In this document: one piece after another, positions 41,812 through 52,179 of the stretch
How the letters are laid out: each line of letters begins with the position of its first letter
How positions within the stretch are numbered: position 1 is the first letter of the stretch
Assembly (NCBI GenBank): GCA_037178625.1
Contig: CM074133.1
Location: forward strand, 2,294,001-2,358,000
DNA from: Skeletonema tropicum
Taxonomy: Eukaryota; Bacillariophyta; Thalassiosirophyceae; Thalassiosirales; Thalassiosiraceae
DNA length: 64,000 nucleotides
Reading direction: 5' to 3'
Notes under the pieces: generated by a model
Databases searched by the model: none
What the model was told of the DNA's origin: nothing
What the model saw: the letters and a program-made list of their open reading frames with translations, nothing else
Position numbers and translations under genes: made by a program

Positions 41812-44304
41812 ATGAGCGTGGTGGAAATGCAAGGGATGAAAGCAAGGGACGTGCAGAAAATTGATCTCACGATGGCGTCGTCACCACAAATAAAAGCCTT
41901 TGAAATCAGATCTGGCGGCAATGACGCTAAAACGAATAATAGCGGCAGCAATGCTACAACCTCAACCGACATGATTACAAAGAAACGGTCCTTTACGAAA
42001 AAGCTAGCAATACAACGTCACGTCTATCATGAAATGACATCACTTCGAAAATTCCCATTGCAAGAGATGGCCATTAGGGATGCGGAAGAAAATTTAAAGG
42101 ATTATTTTGCTGCGGCTGCCAGTGGTGACGACGTAGCTGCTAATTCAGATGATTCCGATGATAGCGAGGATAGAGATCGACGACAGAAAAATGTAACTGC
42201 AGCTGCCGCAGCGGCATCAATTACAAAAATATCACCAAAGCAAGGAAAGGCAAAGGCAACATGTCCAGAAGAGCACACATGGCGAGAACAATTCACCAAA
42301 GAGTTCTTAGAAGAGAAATCATTGCCTTTAGTTGTCATGACAAACAATACAGATCAACTGGTACGATCTTCAAGGGCCACAACTGTAAATGATGCTGTGC
42401 CAACATTGACACAAGAAATAGCAGATTTTTTACCTTTCTTAGATGCTGCTATTGAGAGACACTGTGATGAGAATGAAACTAACTCCGTTAGTACTGATAG
42501 TAGCTCTGTAGAAAACAGTACAGAGACGTGCTCGCAAACAAATGACAAGGAGAACATACTTGACAACAACACTAAGCAAAGCTGCGTTACTTTTAAAGAA
42601 GTGGATGATTGCAAACAAACTAACAAGGACATTGCAATAAGCTCAATCTTTATTTTCGAAGATGAAGAGGACGACAAGGAAAAGGAAGTTAGTGATGATG
42701 TACACAACACATCAAAGTTACCAGTTCTATGGTCGTTTGAGCCAAGAATGTTTGCAATGGAAACGGCCCTACATGGCAAAAGACGATACATTAGCGCGCA
42801 CTTAGGGCGCTTCATCGACCACTATTGGCGAGAATGTGATGCGAATAATCGCCACTACTATGAATTGATTAGAGAGGACACACCATGTAGGTTATACTTT
42901 GATCTCGAGTTTAACAAGCACTACAGTCCACACCTGACAACAGCTATAACGGAAGATCTTCTCACTGAATTGTTTCATGAGATTCAGCATCAATTTCAGC
43001 TGTTCTATAGCATTTCTATACAGCGTTCTGACATGGTTGATTTGGACTCGTCCACAGACAAAAAGTTTTCACGCCATTGGATCATGCATCTTCCTGAGGG
43101 TTTGCTATTCGAGGAAGCTCGTGCGGCTGGTATATTTGTCAAAGCAATGGTATCGCGATTGGACAAAGAACGCAAAGCAGGTATATTGCAAGCAAAAGGG
43201 CGAGGTCTTCTTGCTGAACATTTGTATGTGAACGCTGAAGAAGTTTCGGACGATGAGAAAGTGAAGCCAAAATTGTCTTGCATTATTGATTTGGGAGTGT
43301 ACACTCGCAACCGCTTGTTTAGGCTACTAGGCTCAAAGAAATTTGGTAAAACAAGCGATGCAACATTGCGCATTGCAGAAACAAACGAGTTCTTGTTCCC
43401 AAAACAATATGACAATGTAGGTAGGATGAGAGCAGTGGAGACTCACTCAGCTTCCAAATCACCACGAGAAAATGGAAGTGATACTGCCTCATTTGAGAAG
43501 TTTTGCAATTCAATGAGTTGGGAAGCTCACGCAGAGGCGTTGGCTGCAACGCTCGTTGTACCTGCGAATTCAGCCAAGATAAAGTTTCCTACGTTGCGTC
43601 ATCCTCTCGAGCTGTTGGATGAAGAGGAGCAGGCGCAGCTATGCATTACTCCTCGCTATGGTGGTCCCGCCAGGACGCCACGAGGAAGTCCTGAATACGG
43701 CAAGTCTCCATTTCCTGCATTAGATCAATTCATTGTCAACACTCTAGGAAAGAGAGAGAATCTAGTTGGAAATATTGGTACCTGGACACTCGAGTATATG
43801 TTACAGCCCCTTCCACAATTAATCTGTTACAACATGAGAGACAATCGATACTGTGAACATGTTGGACGTGCTCACAAAAGCAACAATATCATCTGGAATG
43901 TCCACTTGATAGATCGAGTCTGCTGGCAAACTTGTCATGATCCTGAGTGTCGTGATGCAAAATTTCGTGGTAAACCAATTGATTTACCGGAAGATGTAAA
44001 TATGGAGATTGACGAATTCTTTCTTGAACATGAGATTTCAACGCTTAACGAGGGACATGTTATAAGAAGCAATACCAAAAATGAGAACAAGGCAGGTTCT
44101 AGGGAAGAAAGATTTGAGCCAGAACTAGAGAAAGCTATGCTTCAGCTCAATATGGAGGAAAAGAAGGTTGGTGAAATCAATGAGGATGATGGTAGTCCAA
44201 ATTCTTATGCCGAAGTGGAGTGTGAAGATCCTTGGGATGATGATGACAAACTGGACTCAGAACTGCTTGAGGTCGCGAAGACCATGCCGCAGGTTTTCTC
44301 TTGA
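41812..44304 (+). CDS. PRIMPOL: PrimPol, copy 3
   Basis: 830 residues from the ATG at 41812, identical to copies 1 and 2, with complete AEP catalytic motifs and zinc site. Of the three, this copy and copy 1 each connect to unique sequence on one side only (right and left respectively). Confidence 0.9.
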   Translation: MSVVEMQGMKARDVQKIDLTMASSPQIKAFEIRSGGNDAKTNNSGSNATTSTDMITKKRSFTKKLAIQRHVYHEMTSLRKFPLQEMAIRDAEENLKDYFAAAASGDDVAANSDDSDDSEDRDRRQKNVTAAAAAASITKISPKQGKAKATCPEEHTWREQFTKEFLEEKSLPLVVMTNNTDQLVRSSRATTVNDAVPTLTQEIADFLPFLDAAIERHCDENETNSVSTDSSSVENSTETCSQTNDKENILDNNTKQSCVTFKEVDDCKQTNKDIAISSIFIFEDEEDDKEKEVSDDVHNTSKLPVLWSFEPRMFAMETALHGKRRYISAHLGRFIDHYWRECDANNRHYYELIREDTPCRLYFDLEFNKHYSPHLTTAITEDLLTELFHEIQHQFQLFYSISIQRSDMVDLDSSTDKKFSRHWIMHLPEGLLFEEARAAGIFVKAMVSRLDKERKAGILQAKGRGLLAEHLYVNAEEVSDDEKVKPKLSCIIDLGVYTRNRLFRLLGSKKFGKTSDATLRIAETNEFLFPKQYDNVGRMRAVETHSASKSPRENGSDTASFEKFCNSMSWEAHAEALAATLVVPANSAKIKFPTLRHPLELLDEEEQAQLCITPRYGGPARTPRGSPEYGKSPFPALDQFIVNTLGKRENLVGNIGTWTLEYMLQPLPQLICYNMRDNRYCEHVGRAHKSNNIIWNVHLIDRVCWQTCHDPECRDAKFRGKPIDLPEDVNMEIDEFFLEHEISTLNEGHVIRSNTKNENKAGSREERFEPELEKAMLQLNMEEKKVGEINEDDGSPNSYAEVECEDPWDDDDKLDSELLEVAKTMPQVFS

Positions 44305-44477
44305 ATGAGATGTATCTGGGATTTTGTACCTACGCGAGTTGACATTAGTGTTCTCATCTTCACTCGGAAGACGCTTCGCATTGGACGCTGGCTACTGGAG
44401 TTATAGGCTGCCAACCCCGATAGCAATCAAGTTCATTAATTACTACCAACAATCAAGGTCTACAACTCATTCAAATC

Positions 44478-46898
44478 ATGAGAGAAGTGTCGCTTTCTAC
44501 AATAATTTTGGCAGCTGCAATCCCAATATCAGCCGCGTTTTCAACAAGAGCTCGACTGCTGAACCGGTGTTGTAGTTGTACAGCAATCAATTATTCACCG
44601 ACTACAGACTATGCCATTACTGCATTCATAAAAGAAGAGATTGAAGCGAAAGATGTGGATTCGCTTCTTCCAACCACTCAACAGCAACATCAACCAAAGA
44701 CCAAGATTCGTGACACAAGAGCATTTCCTTTTGGGCTCATCGTCGATCATCAAAAGATCAAACACGCACTTCTATTATCAGCAACCAATCCAAAATCTAT
44801 TGGCGTCCTCATAAGTGGAGGACATGGCACTGGAAAGTCAGTATTAGCTCGGTCAATGTCTCGTATTGTGCCATCTCATATCCAAATTGTTCGAGGAAGT
44901 GAATACAATATCCATCCAGACCTGAAAGATGGCGTAGATTCTTTCCTTTTACAACGATTGCATAATGGAGAAAATATAACAGAGACTGAGTTTATTCCTA
45001 CTCCCATAGTCCAAATTCCTCTTGGGGTGATGGAAGATAGTCTCGTTGGAGCCGTTGATCTCGAAAATAGTCTTGAAACTGGAACGCCAATCTTCTCCCC
45101 TGGATTACTTGCAAAGGCTCACAGAGGAATACTGTACATCGATGACATCAATCTTCTAGACGACGAAGTGATTGATATATTAATCAAAGTGATGAGTGAT
45201 GGCTGTGTTAATGTCGAGAGGGAAGGACTGAGCGTGTCTTACCCATGTCGGCCACTCATCATTGCCAGTTACAATCCCGAAGAGGGTGAATTGCGAGAAC
45301 ACTTGCACGATCGCTTTGCTATCACTCTTTCAGCTGATGCAACGCGATTGACGACCGAAGAACGCGTAGCTGCAGTTGACAATGTCATTGGCTTTGAAGG
45401 AGGGAGGCAACAGAATTCTGCACTTGCCGAGGAAAACTTACGTAAAGTTGAAGTCGAGGAACAAGCTCTACGCACCAGAGTGGAAATGGCAAGGATGCGT
45501 CTTGACAAAGTTCTGATCACCACCTCTCAGATTCAGTATCTATGCGAAGAAGCTACAAGAGCAGGGTGCGAGGGCCAAAGGGCTGAGATATTTGGCACAG
45601 AAATCAGTAAGGCATCTGCGGCTTTGGACGGTAGAAGTTCTGTTAGCAAAGAAGATTTGCAAAAGGCGGTTGTCTTGGCAATTTTACCACGTGCCACTGT
45701 GTATCCTGGAGATATAGTCGAAAGTGGCGATGGTGATGATGCTATAAGTGCTTCGCCTCCACCTCCACCTCCACCTCAGGGTCTTCAACCAATATTGGAA
45801 CAGCCTCCCGTTACAGAAGACAATCACGAAGAAGACACGAATGAAACTGATGATGAGAGTGAAGTTGAAGAACAGCATCCAGAACCAGATGATTCTGAGC
45901 CAGAAGAAAACCAGACCGAGCCCGAGTCGATGGCAATTCCAGAAGAATTCTTCTTTGATGTCGCGAAGGATGTTCGCGTAGACCCTTCAATATTGAAAGC
46001 GTCACGTTGGACTCGAAAGGGGAGAGGCGGCAAGAGAGCAAAAATATTTTCTCTTCTCCGAGGTCGATTCGTCAAGGCAATCTTCCCCAAAGGAAAGAAA
46101 GCGAGGCTTGCCGTTGCAGCAACTCTACGAGCCGCGGCTCCGTATCAGAAGGGTCGCCGAAAGCGAGCAATCGGTACGAGGAAGGAAGGTCGTCTCGTTC
46201 ACGTCGTCAAGGATGACTTCCGCATCAAGCGCATGTCGAGGAAAGCAGGTACTTTGGTGATATTTTGTGTAGACGCGTCAGGGAGCATGGCTCTGAATCG
46301 AATGAACGCTGCCAAAGGTGCAGCTATACAGTTGCTGAGTGATGCTTACAAGAGCCGAGACAAGATTGCTTTGATCACATTTCATGGCGACAGTGCTCAA
46401 GTCTTGGTTCCTCCTACAAAATCGATGGCTTTGACGAAGAATCGATTGGAGGCAATGCCGTGTGGAGGTGGGTCTCCGTTGGCACACTCCTTGATGCTGG
46501 CAGCACAAACTGCATTAAATACAATGAAAGTGAAGCAAGATGTTGGAAGGGTTGTCATCGTTCTCATAACAGATGGAAGAGCAAATATTCCTCTCGAGCT
46601 ATCGATGGATCACATATTTACTCCAAGCACAGATCCCGAGTCAAAAGACGGAATGCCCAGCCGAAAATTCCTCAAGGACGAAGCTCTAGCATGTGCGAAG
46701 AAGCTGGCTGCAGTGAAAGAACTTGATGTTGTGGTTATCGATACAGAAGATGTATTCACCAGGACTGGTATAGCAAAAGACATTGCGATTGCAGCACTTG
46801 GAAAATATGTACATCTCGATAAAGCAGATTCTACATCGGTGGCTCATGTAGCAAGGGAGAATATTCGTCACGAAATGGAAGAACTAAAATCTGGCTGA
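44478..46898 (+). CDS. chlD: Magnesium-chelatase subunit D, copy 3
   Basis: 806 residues identical to copies 1 and 2: plastid leader with ASAF-type site, AAA+ domain, Pro/acidic linker and VWA domain. Confidence 0.92.
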   Translation: MREVSLSTIILAAAIPISAAFSTRARLLNRCCSCTAINYSPTTDYAITAFIKEEIEAKDVDSLLPTTQQQHQPKTKIRDTRAFPFGLIVDHQKIKHALLLSATNPKSIGVLISGGHGTGKSVLARSMSRIVPSHIQIVRGSEYNIHPDLKDGVDSFLLQRLHNGENITETEFIPTPIVQIPLGVMEDSLVGAVDLENSLETGTPIFSPGLLAKAHRGILYIDDINLLDDEVIDILIKVMSDGCVNVEREGLSVSYPCRPLIIASYNPEEGELREHLHDRFAITLSADATRLTTEERVAAVDNVIGFEGGRQQNSALAEENLRKVEVEEQALRTRVEMARMRLDKVLITTSQIQYLCEEATRAGCEGQRAEIFGTEISKASAALDGRSSVSKEDLQKAVVLAILPRATVYPGDIVESGDGDDAISASPPPPPPPQGLQPILEQPPVTEDNHEEDTNETDDESEVEEQHPEPDDSEPEENQTEPESMAIPEEFFFDVAKDVRVDPSILKASRWTRKGRGGKRAKIFSLLRGRFVKAIFPKGKKARLAVAATLRAAAPYQKGRRKRAIGTRKEGRLVHVVKDDFRIKRMSRKAGTLVIFCVDASGSMALNRMNAAKGAAIQLLSDAYKSRDKIALITFHGDSAQVLVPPTKSMALTKNRLEAMPCGGGSPLAHSLMLAAQTALNTMKVKQDVGRVVIVLITDGRANIPLELSMDHIFTPSTDPESKDGMPSRKFLKDEALACAKKLAAVKELDVVVIDTEDVFTRTGIAKDIAIAALGKYVHLDKADSTSVAHVARENIRHEMEELKSG

Positions 46899-47156
46899 TC
46901 AGCAACAGCAACTTTAACTGGAGTAAAATTATTCGAAGTAACACACAGCACTTTCTCCAGCACATTCTTACCGTCTCATGATTGTATTCTTTTGGTTATG
47001 TTGTTAATTATGTTGTTTTATTCTCATCATATCAAGGGCACACATCATAGATTCCCCCTTTAGATTTGTCTCACATTCCCATCGGTTGTTGTGTGGTTTT
47101 GTGCCTCCCCCCCCCTCGATGTCAAGCTTATTAGATTTAGATTATGCCCCTGTCTA

Positions 47157-47537
47157 TTACTCTCCCAACATCCCCATTGTATCATTCTCCCTCTTCCACT
47201 TCTCCATCGCATCAGTCATCTGCGTGATCAAGTGATCCGTTTCATTACTCAAATCTTCAATAGCCGCACTCAACGTTTCCGCCGGCGCCACCTGAGATGT
47301 CGACGTCTGAACCTTCAAATTAATTTTATGAATAAGAGGATGTGGGTGCATGTAACCGGCAAACTTCACCGCAGGATCACGTAGGAGCTGCATACGCAGC
47401 AAATTTGCGACGGTGTGATCTTCCTTGTTGAATGTGAATGTGCCTGCGTTGGATACTTTGGTATCGGCTTGATATTCGATTTTTTCTTCGTCATCTTCCA
47501 AGATGAATGCCGATGATCTTTCTGGAGCGTTTGCCAT
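47157..47537 (-). CDS. RPB11: RNA polymerase II subunit RPB11, copy 3
   Basis: 126 residues identical to copies 1 and 2. Here the upstream side is the complete fold-back element followed by unique sequence, so this is probably the native context. Confidence 0.92.
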   Translation of the reverse strand: MANAPERSSAFILEDDEEKIEYQADTKVSNAGTFTFNKEDHTVANLLRMQLLRDPAVKFAGYMHPHPLIHKINLKVQTSTSQVAPAETLSAAIEDLSNETDHLITQMTDAMEKWKRENDTMGMLGE

Positions 47538-47620
47538 GATGCTGCTTTTGTTAGATTAGTCCGACTCCTTTGCAATAGCCAACAACAACAATGCCATCAT
47601 CTTCTCCAACAGTGTTCAGG

Positions 47621-48133
47621 ATAAGCCCAGACAGTCTCCGTTCCCGCCACCAAAACCTGGCCCGGGCCCATTTTTTAGAGACCTCCACCATGGCAGCCGC
47701 CTAACTAACCCGTAACTTTTATTTCTACTATAACAGAGATATATACTAAAACAGTGATGAATAACTTTAGAGTATGTTCAGTAGATTATATAGTATCCAA
47801 GAATCGTAGTAATATCTTATTTTCTCGCCGAGATATGCATTTTGGGGTTTACTATGAGCTTGTCTAACTTTATTGATGGACAAATTTGGCAGGCGTGCCC
47901 ATAGTAAACCCCAAAATGCATATCTCGGCGAGAAAATAAGATATTACTACGATTCTTGGATACCATATGCTCTCCTAAACATACTCTACAGGTTAGTATC
48001 AATGGTTAAGTATATATCTTCTTCATAGTAAAAGTTATTGGAAATCATTTATGGGGCTAGTCATGCGGCTGCCATGGCGGTGATCTCTAAAAAAATGGCC
48101 CGGGCCGGGTTTTTGAGGTCTGTCTGGGCTTAT
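47621..48133. mobile_element. Fold-back (MITE-like) element with long imperfect inverted repeats
   Basis: About 513 bp bounded by 'ataagcccagaca' on the left and its reverse complement 'tgtctgggcttat' on the right. Inside, both arms carry 'ggcccgggcc', an A/T run, 'agaga', and 'gccatgg' next to a 'gcggctg'-type stretch, then diverge, then match perfectly or nearly so at 47794-47856 and 47900-47962 around a 43-nt loop (47857-47899). It has no coding capacity. No convincing target-site duplication was found. It could be a non-autonomous DNA transposon or a simple long hairpin. Confidence 0.7.
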
Positions 48134-48218
48134 TAGCAGGCGGAGTGCGGGGGAGGGATGATTTGTAGGAACAAATCTGGCTGGGCGCCGCTGCTCCAGC
48201 TACCTCTATATATGCTAC

Positions 48219-48456
48219 TAGGCTTTCGGGTATAAGGGGGAGCCGGGGGTGCCCCCTGAAATCGGGGCTGCTCGCAGGTGGCAAAATCGTCTAAATTGAG
48301 CTGCAAAAAGTCCTTTTTAGCCCGATTTCGGCTAGATTTAGACCGAAATCACGGGAGAATACTCTAACTAGCCGTCCCCCCGGTTTCTTGGAGGGGGAAA
48401 AGGAGGGGGAATCCCCCTGAAATCGGGTAGGCCGCCCCCTTATACCCGAAAGCCTA
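48219..48456. mobile_element. 238-bp MITE with ~22-bp terminal inverted repeats
   Basis: Left terminus 'taggctttcgggtataaggg' at 48219 is matched by its reverse complement ending at 48456, with both repeats continuing a few more bases. It is flanked by 'ctac' at 48215-48218 and 48457-48460, a likely 4-bp target duplication. Subterminal 'ccccctgaaatcggg' occurs at about 48252 and 48413 in direct orientation. GC-rich, non-coding, unlike surrounding sequence. A superfamily cannot be named from this alone. Confidence 0.75.
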
Positions 48457-48576
48457 CTACCTACCTTCTTCGCACTTCGCACAGGTTGACTCACAATCAT
48501 TTTGCATTGCTATCTACTGCTGCACTAAACGTTGACGTTGTGTACTTGCTCTCGGTTATTACATCTACGCAACAAC

Positions 48577-48912
48577 ATGTCTCAATCAGGAGAGGGAAAG
48601 CCTGGTCAAATGGATCGTGCACAAGTCAAGGATGAAGGTCGTGATGCACGCCTTTCCTTCCGAAAATTCGCAGAGCACAAAATGAAGCGTGAATTCAAAG
48701 AGGAAGCAATCAAAAAATGTGACATACACTTGAAGAATTTTGGTCAGTGTGCTCAGGAGAGTGGGCTGTTAGTTGTGTTCAAGTGTAGGGAGTTGAATAA
48801 GAAAATAAATGAGTGTATGGCTGAACACAACTCGCCAGAAAAGTTTGAAGCCTTCCTCAAGGCCAATCAGGATGAACTGGAAAAAAGAACTCTGCGGAGT
48901 AAAACAGCCTAA
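48577..48912 (+). CDS. CMC1: CMC1-like twin-CX9C mitochondrial protein
   Basis: 111 residues. Two CX9C motifs ('CDIHLKNFGQC' and 'CRELNKKINEC') separated by 13 residues are the twin-CX9C fold imported by the Mia40 disulfide relay into the mitochondrial intermembrane space. The spacing and the C-terminal 'NKKINECMAEH' resemble CMC1, a cytochrome c oxidase assembly/copper-related factor; CMC2 or a similar factor is the alternative. The N-terminal ~45 residues are charged and variable. The ATG at 48577 is the first in frame. It lies ~120 bp downstream of the MITE, which may be in its promoter. Confidence 0.75.
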   Translation: MSQSGEGKPGQMDRAQVKDEGRDARLSFRKFAEHKMKREFKEEAIKKCDIHLKNFGQCAQESGLLVVFKCRELNKKINECMAEHNSPEKFEAFLKANQDELEKRTLRSKTA

Positions 48913-49073
48913 GTAATAATATTCTAATCAAAAGGAATAAGTAACAATAGCTAAGTATCATAATCAGAATTCATGGAAGCGATTGCATCATCTCTATTAT
49001 ATTAAAAACTATGTGGTAGTGTGTTGCCACATGAGTGTGTGAACCAACATTCAGACCTTTACCAACCAACAAG

Positions 49074-51201
49074 TTACACTTTTGCCTCCAGTGCCAACTG
49101 GCATTGGTATCTGCAATCTATATCCTGCTCTTGGTGAACAAGATCATTTAATGCTGGGACAATCTTTGATTTCATAACGCCACTGTCGCACTGTCCCGAT
49201 ATTGTGACAAGTCCCAGTCCCCTTGCTGCTATCAAGCGAACATTGGGAACACTATCGGTCAACCCCCTCAGCATGAGTGACACGATTTGTTCCATGAGCG
49301 CATCGCTTATTTTCAAAGCTTTGTCCCCGTCCTGCTCTGACAAAGCTGCAAATGATCTCAACACTGTAATTCTTGTCAAATAGGAATGTGATTCATCATA
49401 CATGCGAGTGTAATTGGGGAGGATCTCTTGCAAGATCCACTCCGATCCACATACGCTCAACAATTTTGGCATACCTGCAATGCACGCTGCTCGCACATCT
49501 GCCACTTGGTCCGACATGATCTTAAGCCACGGTTCAAGAAGGTGGTCCTCAAAAAATGATACCCCCCTTGCCTCCGCCAAAAATGGTAGAAGCCGCCCAA
49601 CAGCATCGCGTACACGCCAGTTTTGTGCCCTCGCCATTTGAAGGATGGAATTGACAACAACATCCATTTGTCCCAAGAGATGAGAGACCCGACTCAACTT
49701 ACTGAGAATGTGGAGTTGAACTTCAGCAAATTCATCATTAAGGAAATTCTCTAATAGAGGCCTGAAAACTTGAAGAATAATTTCATCTGTCAAAGTAGTG
49801 CAGATTGAAGGATCACAGCAGTCCATAAGCGTTTGGGCCAACTTGGAACGGACTTCCATAACGAGATCATCAGACAATGCGGGGAGCAACGGCGCAATGT
49901 GCGCTTGGAAAAGATCGGCTCCACCCAACTGTGCCATGCGTGCAATATTTTCGACAGCAGCGGCACGGACTTCCGCTTCACTGTCCTGAAGAAGTCCAGA
50001 AAAGAGTTTAAACACCTCTGTCTGACGAGCTATGTGCTTTGAACCAACAAAACCAAGTGATCCAGTAACGGTAGCAAATACTTTGGAAAGGTTGTGTCGG
50101 ACTCGCCTGTGATGAGAGAAGGTTGACGGTAAATTGGAGGTATAATTAGAAACAATAATTCAAGCTTTCGATATCCATACACATCAAAATTACTCACCAT
50201 GATAAATCAGCACATGCCCCTCGAACAACAGGAAGAACAACATCGGCGGTAACACCCGGCTCCCTCGCCAGTCCACATCCAACACTCCCCGCACAGCTAA
50301 CAGCCAACAACCTTACAGAATCTTGTTCATCAGCACTCAACGCCTGGAAAATTGGCACAATCTCAAACGTAACCAACCGCTTATTCTCATCCGCAACAGC
50401 AGGCTGTGCTACACCACTCTTAATCATATCATCCGCACTCTTCGTCAATCCTGCCACAGCCTCCACAAACCTCCCCAAATTCTTCGCCGCACTCCTTCTC
50501 ACCATGGGAGTATCATCCTCACTCAAATCCTTGAACAAAATTCGGAATTCCCTCCTAACCTCATCCACCGCCGCACCACGGGACGCATGGGCATTCCAAA
50601 AGGCATACATTGTGGGCAAAACTCCCGCCGCAGACACCTTGGCCGTGAACCAATCGGCACTAGTCAAACGTTGAGCGGTGGCACGAAGTAATCCAAAGGG
50701 CATGCCATCTTCATATCTTCCCCCCGGAAGCAACAGGGGCACAATTTTATTGAGTGTTTCAACCGCCTTATCACGTACTACCGTTTCATCAATGCAGCAC
50801 AACCGTTCGAGGGTGGGCACCAACGGCAAGGCCTCATATCCGGGGACCAAGCCGGGCACCAATTCGGCCAATTGTCCGGCAAGCAGCAAGAGAATTTCGT
50901 CATCCTCGTCGCTATCCTCACTTTTGGCAATGGTGTCATTCAAATATGGGATGAGCTTTTCAATCGTATCTTTGGTCCCCATGGCATCCCCCACAATACT
51001 TAGTTTTTTCATGGCGTCGACGCGAGCCTCTGTGGAATCGCTGGATAGTTGCGCCACAAAGAGGTCAAAGGGGGGCATTGAGAGGAGGGCACTGGAATCG
51101 CAGTTGAGAGAACGGGCGAGGGTGAGGGATGGCGTCGTGCCAGAGGCGAGTGGGCCAGCTATAGGAGCGTGGCTGGTTGCAGAGGAACCTTCATCGGCCA
51201 T
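49074..51201 (-). CDS. Protein phosphatase 2A scaffold subunit A (PR65)
   Basis: Exon 1 is 50198-51201 and exon 2 is 49074-50106, joined across a 91-bp GT-AG intron at the Trp codon of 'SWRVRHNL', giving 678 residues. It is an all-HEAT solenoid that holds the PP2A catalytic C and regulatory B subunits. The repeats are recognisable by recurrent 'D...VR..A......' lines, e.g. 'DTPMVRRSAAKNLGRF', 'EAEVRAAAVENI', 'VADVRAACIAGMPKL', 'VPNVRLIAARGL'. It is longer than the usual ~590 residues, with an extra N-terminal low-complexity segment (~1-45) and inserted acidic loop ('SEDSDEDDE'). The start at 51201 gives the longest frame; Met at ~42 is a possible later start. Confidence 0.9.
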
Positions 51202-51648
51202 CTTGTATGTTTTTTTTTTTTATTTAATTTCAAGTGTGATTGTAATGTGGCAAAAATGATTCAGTTGCAACCTCTGATATTTCCCGATACTCAGATTTCA
51301 AAGTTATGACTAATTCCCTTTCTATTCTAATGGCACTCAAGTTATTGATAGCAGCGATCAGGTCATCTCATGGTCGTTGTGTTTGTGTGGGAGTTCACAA
51401 AATCCAGGTTGGGCGTCGCATTGCTTGCTCGTAAAAATCGTAGATAGGAGGTATTGGTACTTTAAACGCAATAATTCCAGCCAGGATAATGGCGCGCCTC
51501 ACCTTCTCACTCTTTCACTTCTCAAGTCACCGCCCAACGCTTGGCACAGTGCACAATGGCAATGGGCATTGTGGGGCTCATGACTCATCATACTCAATAT
51601 CACTCTCCACATCTATGCAAGTTCCCACATCTATATGAATAGTTCACA
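51202..51648. other. Divergent intergenic region
   Basis: About 450 bp between the PP2A-A start and the first small membrane protein. A T-run lies at 51211-51221 just upstream of the PP2A-A ATG. No gene seen. Confidence 0.4.
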
Positions 51649-52179
51649 ATGATAAGAAGAGGAAGCAGTTGGTTTGCAGCTATAGCATTTCTTGTGGTGC
51701 AGTTGGTGTATATTGTGCCTTTATGCTTTGCAAATCAAAGAACATCTCAACTACAATATCATGCATCATACCATGATGCTGCGAATCTTCGTCAAAGACG
51801 CAGAAGCAAAGAGTATCGCCGTGATGAAAATATGAAAAAGTCGATTGAGAGGCAACAGGAATTGAATGGGCATGATACTACAACCTTTGATGTTAGACTG
51901 GTGGATTCCACACGAGATAAATCTGTCAGTGAAGAACACTCAACGCAAAGGGCAACACTGCTCAATCAACAAACACATTCTGCACCTTATCGATCCGTAC
52001 ATCGGCAAACACGTGATGTGGAAGATATCTTGAACGAAATGGCACACAAAGATCCACAAGAGTGGACTGCTGTCGATATAATCGTCCTGATAATTTTTCT
52101 CATCATGTTCTGCTGGATTTATAGTTGCATTTGTGCAGTATGCTGCTGTGGTCGTAGAGTTCGTGTTATACTGTTATGA
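51649..52179 (+). CDS. Small secreted/type-I membrane protein, paralogue 1
   Basis: 176 residues of no recognised family. N-terminal signal peptide (about 1-28, core 'FAAIAFLVVQLVYIVPL'), a polar Gln/Arg-rich lumenal region, a conserved 'TRDVEDILNEMAHKDPQEWTA' segment, then one transmembrane helix ('IIVLIIFLIMFCWIYSC') and a short Cys-rich tail ('CAVCCCG'). The downstream gene is a clear tandem paralogue. Compared with it, this copy stops early: after 'CCCG' the reading frame shifts, and the paralogue's 'ICCRDGRD' reappears in another frame at about 52180-52210 followed by a different tail. So either a frameshift truncated it or the tail is used through unseen splicing. Confidence 0.7.
   Translation: MIRRGSSWFAAIAFLVVQLVYIVPLCFANQRTSQLQYHASYHDAANLRQRRRSKEYRRDENMKKSIERQQELNGHDTTTFDVRLVDSTRDKSVSEEHSTQRATLLNQQTHSAPYRSVHRQTRDVEDILNEMAHKDPQEWTAVDIIVLIIFLIMFCWIYSCICAVCCCGRRVRVILL

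Larger units (their letters stand above)
38052..47793 (+). repeat. Copy 3 of the ~10-kb block, direct
   Basis: Repeats 17879 onward at a constant offset of 20173 bp; all proteins agree in length and sequence with copy 1 and introns and spacers also match where compared. Identity with copy 1 continues into the left arm of the fold-back element, where small indels begin (about 47720 onward). This copy continues into unique sequence on the right. Confidence 0.95.
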
